A stretch of DNA of 43,255 bases from positions 1 to 43,255 of the IMG/VR virus record IMGVR_UViG_3300032893_000111. One strand, given 5' to 3'. The notes below the pieces were generated by a model, which worked only from the letters and a program-made list of their open reading frames with translations, did no database searches and was not told the DNA's origin. The number at the start of each line of letters is the position of its first letter. Within the stretch, counting starts at the first letter, position 1. This document shows positions 15,122 through 20,980 of this stretch, piece after piece. The DNA is from a virus. Position numbers and translations under genes: made by a program.

Positions 15122-15178
15122 TCAGCGCGCGGTGTCCACCAGGCCGCCGATGCCAGAGAAGAGCGACCCGATCGTCAC
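15122..15178 (-). pseudogene. C5 cytosine methyltransferase remnant (motif I only)
   Basis: A GTG within a GTGA overlap with the upstream gene opens an 18-codon frame reading VTIGSLFSGIGGLVDTAR and then TGA. The first 13 residues match motif I, the S-adenosylmethionine loop (SLFSGIGG) that begins C5 DNA cytosine methyltransferases, which normally continue for over 250 residues. After GGL the family pattern is lost and the frame stops. I read this as the 5' end of a methyltransferase gene whose remainder was deleted, joining it to the structural block. It is unlikely to encode an active product. Confidence 0.65.
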
Positions 15179-15375
15179 GGCTCGCCGACGTGCGATCGCG
15201 CGTGGTCGAGGAAGAAGTTCTCCGCGCGCGCCGTGAGCCTCGTCCCGTACACCTGCCATCGGCCGTGCCCTCGTTCGGACTGCAGCTTCGCCATGCACTT
15301 CTCGCACGAGACCCAGCCGTCGGAACCGACCTTGAACCCGAGCGCCTCGAGCTTCTTTGCGTCGTCCTTCGTCAT
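15175..15375 (-). CDS. Small C2H2-like zinc-finger protein
   Basis: A 66-residue protein from an ATG overlapping the methyltransferase stop (ATGA) and itself overlapped by the methyltransferase remnant (GTGA). Cys24 and Cys27 (SCEKC) and His58 and His62 (DHARSH) could bind one zinc ion. The spacer is longer than in classical zinc fingers. It may bind DNA or accompany the methyltransferase. No family is recognised. Confidence 0.6.
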   Translation of the reverse strand: MTKDDAKKLEALGFKVGSDGWVSCEKCMAKLQSERGHGRWQVYGTRLTARAENFFLDHARSHVGEP

Positions 15376-16004
15376 GCCCACTCGATCGACACGGAGCACG
15401 TCGTGCCCTTCGGCGTACCCCCGCGCGCGATCTCCATGAAGAGGAAGTCCGTCGCCGGCGACGTGTCCTTCGCACCGACGAAACGCGGCCGCGCGGAGAG
15501 CACGCGCACGCGCGTGGGGTGGGCGACCGACGTCCACAGCCGATGCCGGCTCTGACCCGGATCCTTCTCGTTCTTCCCGAAGAACACCGAGACCGGCAGG
15601 ATCATGCAGACGCGCGGCGTCCAGGCCAGCGCGCGCTCGATGAACTCGAGCATCAGCGAGAAGGGCGGGTTGCCGACGGTGACCTCGGGCAGGAGCCCGG
15701 GAGTGTAGAGCGCCCGCTCCACGGCCGGACGAAGCTCGCTGACGAGGAAGTCTCCGCACGCGAAGCCTCCGCGCTCCGCCCACTCCGGATCGAGCTCGAA
15801 CGCCAGCACGCCACGCGCACCCTGCGCGCGCAGCTCGCGCACGAGCTGTCCGGTCCCCGCGCTCGGCTCGAGCACGACCTGCCCGTCGATGTGGCACCAC
15901 GCGACGAACTCCGCCGCGAGCCAGTCCGGGGTCATCCACAGATCGTTCGGGTTCGCCACCGTGCGCGCCGTGTCGATGCCCGGAAGCCCCTGTTGCTCGT
16001 TCAT
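15372..16004 (-). CDS. N6-adenine-type DNA methyltransferase-like protein
   Basis: A 210-residue protein from the ATG at 16004, coupled on both sides by 4-nt overlaps. Motif I is visible at about residues 45-54 (LEPSAGTGQL), and the catalytic motif IV at 111-115 (GNPPF). The segment LWMTPDWLAAEFVAW upstream of motif I resembles the start of phage-type adenine methyltransferases. The enzyme would transfer a methyl group from S-adenosylmethionine to DNA, probably N6 of adenine, which can protect phage DNA from host restriction or mark it for other uses. It is small and no target-recognition domain is obvious. No restriction partner is seen nearby, so it looks solitary. Confidence 0.85.
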   Translation of the reverse strand: MNEQQGLPGIDTARTVANPNDLWMTPDWLAAEFVAWCHIDGQVVLEPSAGTGQLVRELRAQGARGVLAFELDPEWAERGGFACGDFLVSELRPAVERALYTPGLLPEVTVGNPPFSLMLEFIERALAWTPRVCMILPVSVFFGKNEKDPGQSRHRLWTSVAHPTRVRVLSARPRFVGAKDTSPATDFLFMEIARGGTPKGTTCSVSIEWA

Positions 16005-16096
16005 CGCAGCCCCATCGAGACCAGCACACCCAGCACGGACAGCACGATTCCGATCACCAGCAAGCACCCGAGAAGCGCTTCCTGCTCTTCGTTCAC
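16001..16096 (-). CDS. 31-residue single-pass membrane microprotein
   Basis: A GTG start overlaps the upstream stop (GTGA) and the stop overlaps the methyltransferase ATG (ATGA). The product begins VNEEQEALLGC and then has one hydrophobic helix, LLVIGIVLSVLGVLVS, before the last few residues (MGLR). The acidic N-terminus, helix and basic C-terminal Arg suggest a membrane-inserted peptide. Coupling on both sides strongly suggests that it is translated. Its role is unknown; a small holin-like or inner-membrane modulator is possible. Confidence 0.65.
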   Translation of the reverse strand: MNEEQEALLGCLLVIGIVLSVLGVLVSMGLR

Positions 16097-16218
16097 GCGA
16101 GCACCGAGGCGATGATCTCGCCGAGCGTCGCGTCGTTGACGTCGCTCGGCTGCGAGCCGAAGCGCGCGTCCTCGGCGTAGCGCGGGAGCTTCGCGTGTAG
16201 CTCCTTCCAGACCTTCAC
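16093..16218 (-). CDS. 41-residue unknown protein
   Basis: A 41-codon frame starting at a GTG that overlaps the upstream stop (GTGA) and ending in a GTGA overlap with the microprotein gene. The product is KVWKELHAKLPRYAEDARFG plus a Ser/Asp-containing helix (NDATLGEIIASVLA). No family is recognised. Translational coupling and G/C third positions support it. Confidence 0.55.
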   Translation of the reverse strand: MKVWKELHAKLPRYAEDARFGSQPSDVNDATLGEIIASVLA

Positions 16219-16352
16219 CGCCTGGTGAGGGTCGCCACGAACGCCTTCCGGCCCGTCGGCACGTGCGTGACCTGCGAGACGAGGGTGCCGTGGTGCAGGC
16301 CCCACACGCCCTCGACGTCGGCCTCGACTGCGCACCCGATGATCTTCTTCAT
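16215..16352 (-). CDS. 45-residue unknown protein
   Basis: Starts at the ATG at 16352, with a strong GGAGAGGAA leader just upstream. The product is MKKIIGCAVEADVEGVWGLH, then a short strand-rich tail ending ATLTRR. It looks like a small beta fold, possibly a mini SH3-like barrel, but this cannot be confirmed. Confidence 0.55.
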   Translation of the reverse strand: MKKIIGCAVEADVEGVWGLHHGTLVSQVTHVPTGRKAFVATLTRR

Positions 16353-16392
16353 CCGTCCGTTCCTCTCCGCCGCGGCTCGCGGCCATGAGCTT

Positions 16393-16578
16393 CTAGCGCC
16401 GCCTCGCGGGCTGTCCAGCCTCTCGCTCCGCCTGCTCTCGCTCGAACCGCGCAGCGCGCTCGATCTCGAGCTGCTCTCGCTCACGCTCGACGCGCGCTGC
16501 CTCGCGTGCCGCCCACTCCTCGATCCGCGACGGTCCGCCGCGGAAGGGTTGCCTACCTCGCGTCTCTCTCCGCTCCAT
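16393..16578 (-). CDS. 61-residue charged helical protein
   Basis: Starts at the ATG at 16578, with AGGAGG upstream, inside the end of the preceding gene (26-nt overlap). Residues about 20-55 are almost all E, R and A (EEWAAREAARVEREREQLEI, ERAARFEREQAEREA), a single alpha helix or coiled coil. Role unknown; a structural or regulatory partner protein is possible. Confidence 0.5.
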   Translation of the reverse strand: MERRETRGRQPFRGGPSRIEEWAAREAARVEREREQLEIERAARFEREQAEREAGQPARRR

Positions 16579-16738
16579 CCGCCTCCTGATCGAGCCGATC
16601 GGCTCGCGCGTTCTGCCCGATCCGGCGCAGCTTCTTCGCCGCCTCACGAATCCAGGTCGCCGCCATGCTCGCCGCCTCGAGTGCGTTCTGCGTCGTGGGC
16701 AGCCGCGCAGGCCGCGTCTTGTCGTCCTCGCGCGTCAC
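16553..16738 (-). CDS. 61-residue helical protein
   Basis: Starts at a GTG overlapping the upstream stop (GTGA). The product contains NALEAASMAATWIREAAKKL and RRIGQNARADRLDQEADGAE, a likely helical hairpin, resembling the many small helical phage proteins of this type. No family is recognised. Confidence 0.5.
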   Translation of the reverse strand: MTREDDKTRPARLPTTQNALEAASMAATWIREAAKKLRRIGQNARADRLDQEADGAERDAR

Positions 16739-16974
16739 GGCGTGGACGCCTGCGCGCGGAAGCGCTCGATCGCCTCGCCGCACACGCGCTTCAGCGTCGC
16801 GGCGTCGCACGGGGACGGCGTGCCGGTGTGCCGTGTGAACCGCTCCACGATCTGCCAGAGCTCGAGCCCCGCGAGCGTCTCGGGCCGCTGCCGGCCCATC
16901 CAGGCGCCGAGCTTCCGGACGAAGGCGTCGAAGCGTCGCTCGATCGCCCGCTGCGCTGCCGCGTGCCGCGCCAC
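16735..16974 (-). CDS. 79-residue unknown protein
   Basis: A GTG at 16974 just after the upstream stop; the frame ends in a GTGA overlap. Contains RRFDAFVRKLGAWMGRQRPE, then LAGLELWQIVERFTRHTGTP and CDAATLKRVCGEAIERFRA. Mostly helical with two Cys. No family is recognised. Confidence 0.5.
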   Translation of the reverse strand: MARHAAAQRAIERRFDAFVRKLGAWMGRQRPETLAGLELWQIVERFTRHTGTPSPCDAATLKRVCGEAIERFRAQASTP

Positions 16975-16975
16975 G

Positions 16976-17179
16976 TCAGCGCCCGGAGCTCGCGTTCCGC
17001 CACGGGACGCCGGTGCCATCCGTCGCGTCGACCGGGAGGTCGGGCGGATCCTCGGTGAGGCCGCCCGACTGCGCGCGCTCGCTCGCGATGTGTTGCGGCA
17101 GCACGGCGACGAGCGGCCCCATGCGCTTCACGGGCTCCGTCTCGGGGATGGGAGGCTCGACGAAATGGTCTCCGGACAT
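16976..17179 (-). CDS. 67-residue proline-rich unknown protein
   Basis: ATG at 17179, preceded by a GTAGGCTC element rather than a clear purine-rich site. The product is Pro- and Asp-rich (FVEPPIPETEPVKRMGPLVA, GLTEDPPDLPVDATDGTGVP) with no recognised domain. Low-complexity composition makes this one of the less certain small genes. Confidence 0.5.
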   Translation of the reverse strand: MSGDHFVEPPIPETEPVKRMGPLVAVLPQHIASERAQSGGLTEDPPDLPVDATDGTGVPWRNASSGR

Positions 17180-17184
17180 GAAGA

Positions 17185-17192
17185 GAGCCTAC
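17185..17192 (-). promoter_or_regulatory. GTAGGCTC leader element containing a stop codon
   Basis: GTAGGCTC on the minus strand, 5 nt before the ATG at 17179. The TAG inside it is the stop of the lipoprotein gene. Confidence 0.35.
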
Positions 17193-17431
17193 CTCGGCAC
17201 GCGCGAGCACGCGAGCCCTGCATCGTTCTCCGGGCAGAGGGCCGGCGCGCCCGGGATGCCGCGCGGCGCGCGCAGGTCGCGCCCATGCGCTGGCGGCGCG
17301 ACGATCTGCCCCGGCACGTAGACCGGCGCGGCCGCGTCGCCCTCCCACGTCTCGCGCAGCTCCGCCACGCCCGGCCGAACGTCAGCGCAGCCGGCGAGCA
17401 TGAGCAGAGCGACGGCGGCCGCGCGCGTCAC
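17189..17431 (-). CDS. Small lipoprotein
   Basis: An 80-residue protein starting at a GTG in a GTGA overlap. It begins with a short basic N-terminus and a hydrophobic run (VTRAAAVALLMLAGC), ending in the lipobox LAGC with the acylated Cys at about residue 15, so it is predicted to be exported and lipid-anchored. The mature part is Pro-rich (AAAPVYVPGQIVAPPAHG, RAPRGIPGAPALC). In phages, such small lipoproteins may be outer spanins or superinfection factors; here no adjacent inner spanin is evident. Confidence 0.7.
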   Translation of the reverse strand: MTRAAAVALLMLAGCADVRPGVAELRETWEGDAAAPVYVPGQIVAPPAHGRDLRAPRGIPGAPALCPENDAGLACSRVPR

Positions 17432-17631
17432 CGCACGCCCTCCGCGGTCAGCTCGATCGCGATCGGCGCGGCCACGTCGGGATCCGTGCCCGCGCGCACG
17501 AGCGCCGTGAACGCGGCGAGGGCGCCGTGTCGCTCCGCCGCGCGGTACGCCGCCGTTGCGGCGCACTCGTGCGGCACGTTCGCGTACACCTCCCGAGAGC
17601 AGCCCCCGCACTTCCCGATGACCTTCTGCAT
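17428..17631 (-). CDS. Small zinc-binding protein
   Basis: A 67-residue protein. The ATG at 17631 is chosen because a strong GGAAAGGAA leader precedes it. Cys8, Cys11, His21 and Cys23 (KCGGC, NVPHEC) make a compact zinc-binding group, followed by a helical Ala-rich region (ATAAYRAAERHGALAAFTAL). A longer in-frame start exists upstream and would overlap the preceding gene. Function unknown. Confidence 0.6.
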   Translation of the reverse strand: MQKVIGKCGGCSREVYANVPHECAATAAYRAAERHGALAAFTALVRAGTDPDVAAPIAIELTAEGVR

Positions 17632-17660
17632 GTGGACGTTCCTTTCCGAGCGCGATGCGC

Positions 17661-17909
17661 TCACCCGAACTTGGCGCGGATCCCCGCCTCGATCCAGCCG
17701 TCGGCCAGCCGCAGATCGAGCGGGGCGACGTCGAGCAGCCGCGCCGCGCGCGCGAGCTGCGTTGCGTGCGCGAGCGCCGTGCGCGCGTCAGACAGGTACC
17801 CCTTCGCGCTCGGCAGCTCCGGAGCGATCGCCGCCCAGCGGTAGAGCAGGCGCGCCTCGATCAGCCACGCCTCGAGGAGGACCATCAGCGCCTCGTCGCG
17901 CGGGCTCAT
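17661..17909 (-). CDS. 82-residue helical unknown protein
   Basis: An ATG start overlapping the upstream stop (ATGA). The product is Leu/Ala-rich (DEALMVLLEAWLIEARLLYR, ARTALAHATQLARAARLLDV), probably a helical bundle. No family is recognised. Confidence 0.6.
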   Translation of the reverse strand: MSPRDEALMVLLEAWLIEARLLYRWAAIAPELPSAKGYLSDARTALAHATQLARAARLLDVAPLDLRLADGWIEAGIRAKFG

Positions 17910-18349
17910 CGGCGCCGCTCCAGCGCATCGCGCATCGCGCCGCCGGCCTCCGCGTGCCCACCAAGGGGTTGCGGCTCGCACTCGCGACAGAGGTAGTAGT
18001 CGTCGCGACCCATGTCGTGCGCGGTCGCGTCGTCGCGGTGCGGGCGCGCGCTGCACCCCTCGCACGCGACGCGGTCGAGGCAGTCGCGCGCGTCGCAGTC
18101 GGGGCCGCACGCATCGGGCGGAGTCGCGTCGCACGTGTGCACGTGCCGCAGCCCTTCGCGATCTTCCGATTCGGTGCACCACCCCGTACAAGCGCGGCAC
18201 GAAGGATCGCGCCCTTCCGCTTGCGCGCGGAGCTGCGCCGCCTGCCTTGCCTTACACGCGGGGCACCGCAGCTCCGGCGACTCCGCCGGAAGCACGCGGC
18301 CGCACCTGTCGATGCACGGCCGATAGAACGTCTTGATCGTGCGACTCAT
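17906..18349 (-). CDS. Cys-rich multi-zinc protein
   Basis: A 147-residue protein from the ATG at 18349, the first gene of the leftward unit after the divergent intergenic region. It has 15 cysteines, many in pairs: C29/C32 (CPAC), C51/C54 (CRAC), C58, C73, C81/C85, C90, C96/C99 (CEGC), C121/C124 (CREC). This could bind several zinc ions and resembles no named family I can identify. It may be a DNA- or RNA-binding factor or an adaptor. Being first in the transcript next to a repeat-rich intergenic region, it is a candidate regulator. Confidence 0.65.
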   Translation of the reverse strand: MSRTIKTFYRPCIDRCGRVLPAESPELRCPACKARQAAQLRAQAEGRDPSCRACTGWCTESEDREGLRHVHTCDATPPDACGPDCDARDCLDRVACEGCSARPHRDDATAHDMGRDDYYLCRECEPQPLGGHAEAGGAMRDALERRR

Positions 18350-18556
18350 GCTCGGCTCTATTGCGAGCGCCGTGCCAGCGTCGAGCGCGCGTAAGTCGTT
18401 GATCCGTCGTCGCGCCGGGCCCCGATCGTAACGCTCGAGCGTAACAGTCGGTGTTACGGTGTGACGCTTCCCGTTACGGTGTTACGCCCGCAGCGCGGCT
18501 AAGTGCTTGATCCGTCGTCGCCGCGCGCTGGCACGTCGGCTGCACTAGACGGGGGC
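18350..18556. promoter_or_regulatory. Divergent intergenic region with direct repeats and GTAAC/GTTAC boxes
   Basis: A 207-bp gap between the leftward gene at 18349 and the rightward gene at 18557. Two 21-bp direct repeats (TAAGTCGTTGATCCGTCGTCG at 18392-18412 and TAAGTGCTTGATCCGTCGTC plus G at 18500-18520, differing at two positions) lie 108 bp apart and flank a dense set of boxes. These are GTAAC at 18428-18432 and 18441-18445, and GTTAC at 18453-18457, 18473-18477 and 18481-18485, plus a near match GTGAC at 18461-18465. A 6-bp inverted pair GTAACA/TGTTAC with a 5-nt spacer lies at 18441-18457. Two 15-bp units (18453-18467 and 18473-18487) differ at one base and are 20 bp apart. This looks like an operator or iteron array. 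No clear -10/-35 pair is assigned. Confidence 0.7.
18392..18520. repeat. Paired 21-bp direct repeats flanking the box array
   Basis: The two copies share the 14-mer TTGATCCGTCGTCG exactly. Their placement at the two ends of the GTAAC/GTTAC cluster suggests that each marks one promoter or one edge of an operator or origin. Confidence 0.65.
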
Positions 18557-18883
18557 ATGCAAACGACGCAACGCACCGGGCGCCCGCTGAAGTTCGTGGG
18601 CGACGTCTGTCTATACGGAACGCCCGCGATCGGGTTCCACTACCTCGCACGCGCGAGCGCGACCGGGCCCTTGATCGAAGGCGGGCTCCGTGACCGCGAA
18701 GGGCACGGCGGCACCTTCGGAACTACGACGGAAGCGATCTGGCACGCGTGCGATGCGATCCGCGCCGCCGGCACGACGCGCGGCGCAATCGTGATCCACG
18801 CGCCTGGCGGCACGATGCATGCCGTTACCTTCCTGCATGCGCACGTGCCGAATGCGGGCTCGCTCGAATGGGTTTCGACATGA
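18557..18883 (+). CDS. Unknown 108-residue protein, first gene of the plus-strand island
   Basis: ATG at 18557. The product is compact with a mixture of strands and helices (KFVGDVCLYGTPAIGFHYLA, TTTEAIWHACDAIRAAGTTR, AIVIHAPGGTMHAVTFLHA). It ends in an ATGA overlap with the next gene. No family is recognised. It is the only transcript group on the plus strand, directly following the repeat-rich region, so it may be an early or regulatory gene. Confidence 0.6.
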   Translation: MQTTQRTGRPLKFVGDVCLYGTPAIGFHYLARASATGPLIEGGLRDREGHGGTFGTTTEAIWHACDAIRAAGTTRGAIVIHAPGGTMHAVTFLHAHVPNAGSLEWVST

Positions 18884-19266
18884 CGCGCGAGGAAGCGGCG
18901 ACGCTGTACCGTCGCGAGCGCGGGGTCGCGTGCTACTCGCTTTCGTGCACGCCTGAGACGTTCGACACCGCGTGCGCCGCCGAGGTACTCCGCGGCGAGA
19001 AGCACAACGACGCGCTCGCGCGACACCTCGCGTGGATCGCGGCGCTCGACACCGTGCGCATCGATTGCCCGAGGTGCCACGGCACAGGCGTCTACGCCCG
19101 TTCGTGGGTTCACGAGCTGGGCTGCGGCATGCGGCCGCAAGGCGAGACCGGCACCTGCTACCGATGCGAGGGGAAGGGCTTTCAGGTGCGCGCCGACTGG
19201 CATCGGAACGCCAAGCGCGACGAGCACGCGATCGCGGAAGCGTTCCGCGCGATGATGGGAGTGTAA
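18880..19266 (+). CDS. Protein with DnaJ-type CxxCxGxG zinc motifs
   Basis: A 128-residue protein from the ATG at 18880, coupled by ATGA to the gene before it. Two CxxCxGxG motifs at about 63-70 (CPRCHGTG) and 93-100 (CYRCEGKG) match the zinc-binding repeats of DnaJ, which hold two zinc ions or recognise unfolded or RNA partners. There is no J domain, so this is an isolated zinc module. Such modules also occur in small RNA-binding and anti-termination-like proteins. An alternative start 12 nt upstream cannot be excluded. Confidence 0.7.
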   Translation: MTREEAATLYRRERGVACYSLSCTPETFDTACAAEVLRGEKHNDALARHLAWIAALDTVRIDCPRCHGTGVYARSWVHELGCGMRPQGETGTCYRCEGKGFQVRADWHRNAKRDEHAIAEAFRAMMGV

Positions 19267-19270
19267 GGCG

Positions 19271-19540
19271 ATGATCTCTTCAGTTCTGGATCACGCGGAA
19301 GGCAGGTTGATCGAGCCCTACTCGATCAAGCGCTACCTCCGAAACCACGACGCGGATCAGCTCTGGATCGTCGACGTCGACGTCATCGGCGACCGCGTTA
19401 CGCGGTGGCAGTTTCTCGTGCACGCCACGACTGCCGATGACGCCACGCGCGCATCGCTGACGCGTCTCCAGCATGTTCACGGAGGCGATTGGAGATTCGA
19501 TCCGATCGAGTGTCACCCTGCGAAGGCCGCGCGTGCCTAG
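19271..19540 (+). CDS. Unknown 89-residue protein
   Basis: ATG at 19271 with AAGG a few bases upstream. Contains YSIKRYLRNHDADQLWIVDV, DVIGDRVTRWQFLVHATTAD and RASLTRLQHVHGGDWRFD, an alpha/beta mixture. No family is recognised. Third member of the plus-strand island. Confidence 0.55.
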   Translation: MISSVLDHAEGRLIEPYSIKRYLRNHDADQLWIVDVDVIGDRVTRWQFLVHATTADDATRASLTRLQHVHGGDWRFDPIECHPAKAARA

Positions 19541-19541
19541 G

Positions 19542-19739
19542 ATGCGCTTCGTGCGCGACCTCCGCGCTGGCGATCATGTCGTCGTCACTCACACGGGCGA
19601 CGTCACAACGATCGTCGCCGTGCACCGCGTCGACGGCGCGCCGTTCTACGAAACGGCGCTCGCGGGCGATGAGCGGTATCAGTGCGCCGGAACGCTAGAA
19701 GCGCTCCGCGTCGAGCGCGTAAGGCTCGGGCGCGACTAG
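19542..19739 (+). CDS. Small SH3-like beta-barrel protein
   Basis: A 65-residue protein from the ATG at 19542, next to the stop of the previous gene. The pattern LRAGDHVVVTHTGDVTTIVA followed by HRVDGAPFYETALAGDERYQ is like small SH3/KOW-type barrels. Its stop shares the palindrome CTAG (19736-19739) with the stop of the convergent MuF-like gene, so the two genes end tail to tail with a 4-bp overlap. Confidence 0.55.
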   Translation: MRFVRDLRAGDHVVVTHTGDVTTIVAVHRVDGAPFYETALAGDERYQCAGTLEALRVERVRLGRD

Positions 19740-20785
19740 GCCGCGCGGCGCGCCGAGCGAGGGATTGAAGCCCGAGCTCGAGCGCCGACGCGTCCCTCGC
19801 GCTCGCCCTCCGGCACCTCGCGCGAGTAGGCCGTCTCCTCCCACCGGCGCCGCCACGGGATCACCGTCTCGCGATCGTTCGGCCGCCCCGGCGGGTAGGG
19901 GTACTCCCGGCCGGCGCCGTCGACGAAGTAGTCGTCCACGCCGCGCACCTGGCCGTGCACCGCGACGGAGTCATACGCCGTGCGGTTGTCGAACGTGGCG
20001 AGGATCTTCTTGGCGGCGTCCGCGAAGACCGCGCGGTCGGCCCGGATCGTCTCCATGCGCGCGACGCTGTACGCGCGCGCCGTCTCCGTGCGCACGATGC
20101 GCTCTGCCCGGTACGCCGTGCGCTGGTACGTGCCCGGCAGCGGCTCGCCTACGCGCGCGAGAGCGACCTGCCCGGCGCGCACGACGCGTCGCACCGTCTG
20201 CGGGATCTTCGCGACGCCGGCGATCGACACGGCGAGCTCGTGCGAGCTGAGGCCGGACGCGAGCCCGACGGCGAGCGTGTGCTCCATGTCCGCGATCGTC
20301 GCGAGGCCGTAGCGGTTGACGCTCGACTCGTGCACGCGGAGCAGCGAGCCGCGCGCCGCGGCCGTCGCTTGCCGGATCGGCAAGAGCGGCATCGCCCGTG
20401 CGCCGCCGAGCAGCGGCTCGAGCTGCGCGAGGATGTCCGCGCCGGTCGCCAGCGACGTCTCGATCGCGCGGAATGCTTCCTCGCTCGTGAGGCCAGCGAG
20501 GCGCGCCTGCATCGCCTCCACGGACGCGCGCACCTGCTGACGCATCGCCATCGCCCGGAGCGCCGACGGGGGCAGGTCCACCCCGCCCATGCCCGCGAGC
20601 CGCGCGAGCCTGGACTGGAGCTCGGCGTCGGCGTCGAGCAGCACGTTCAGCAGCCGCCGAGCTGCGCGACGGCCGGCAGCGTCCTCGAGCCCCACGAGCG
20701 CGCTCCCCTCTGCGGCCGCGCGGCGGATGAAGCGGTCGGCGTCGCGGAGCCTGCCGAGCGTCCTGCCCGTGATGACGTCGACCAT
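19736..20785 (-). CDS. MuF-like head morphogenesis protein
   Basis: A 349-residue protein from the ATG at 20785. The C-terminal half has the minor head protein signature of the Mu gpF/SPP1 gp7 family: YRAERIVRTETARAYSVARM, FDNRTAYDSVAVHGQ, then DDYFVDGAGREYPYPPGRPN. These proteins are carried in the capsid with the portal and may be ejected with DNA. The N-terminal half is helical and rich in Ala/Leu. It lies two genes after the portal, the usual order. No toxin domain is attached at the C-terminus, which ends in an Arg-rich tail. Confidence 0.85.
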   Translation of the reverse strand: MVDVITGRTLGRLRDADRFIRRAAAEGSALVGLEDAAGRRAARRLLNVLLDADAELQSRLARLAGMGGVDLPPSALRAMAMRQQVRASVEAMQARLAGLTSEEAFRAIETSLATGADILAQLEPLLGGARAMPLLPIRQATAAARGSLLRVHESSVNRYGLATIADMEHTLAVGLASGLSSHELAVSIAGVAKIPQTVRRVVRAGQVALARVGEPLPGTYQRTAYRAERIVRTETARAYSVARMETIRADRAVFADAAKKILATFDNRTAYDSVAVHGQVRGVDDYFVDGAGREYPYPPGRPNDRETVIPWRRRWEETAYSREVPEGEREGRVGARARASIPRSARRAA

Positions 20786-20977
20786 CTACGTGCGCTCGTC
20801 GATGTGGTGTGGAAACGACCACACGAGTTGCGTGACCTCGAAGTTCGGGCACGTCGTCCGATCGATGTGGTCGGCCAGCGTGCACCACTCGTAGACCTGC
20901 GCCGGATCGTCGGCGCCGAACCCGTCGCCCCCGTGGAAGTCAGCGGGCCGCAGATCCTCTTCTCGCTCGCTCCGCAC
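20786..20977 (-). CDS. Small unknown protein between portal and MuF genes
   Basis: A 63-residue protein from a GTG at 20977, with an AAGGAG site upstream. Contains EWCTLADHIDRTTCPNFEV and LVWSFPHHIDERT; two Cys and several His might bind metal. It ends immediately before the next start (TAG then ATG). No family is recognised. Confidence 0.5.
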   Translation of the reverse strand: MRSEREEDLRPADFHGGDGFGADDPAQVYEWCTLADHIDRTTCPNFEVTQLVWSFPHHIDERT

Positions 20978-20980
20978 GCG

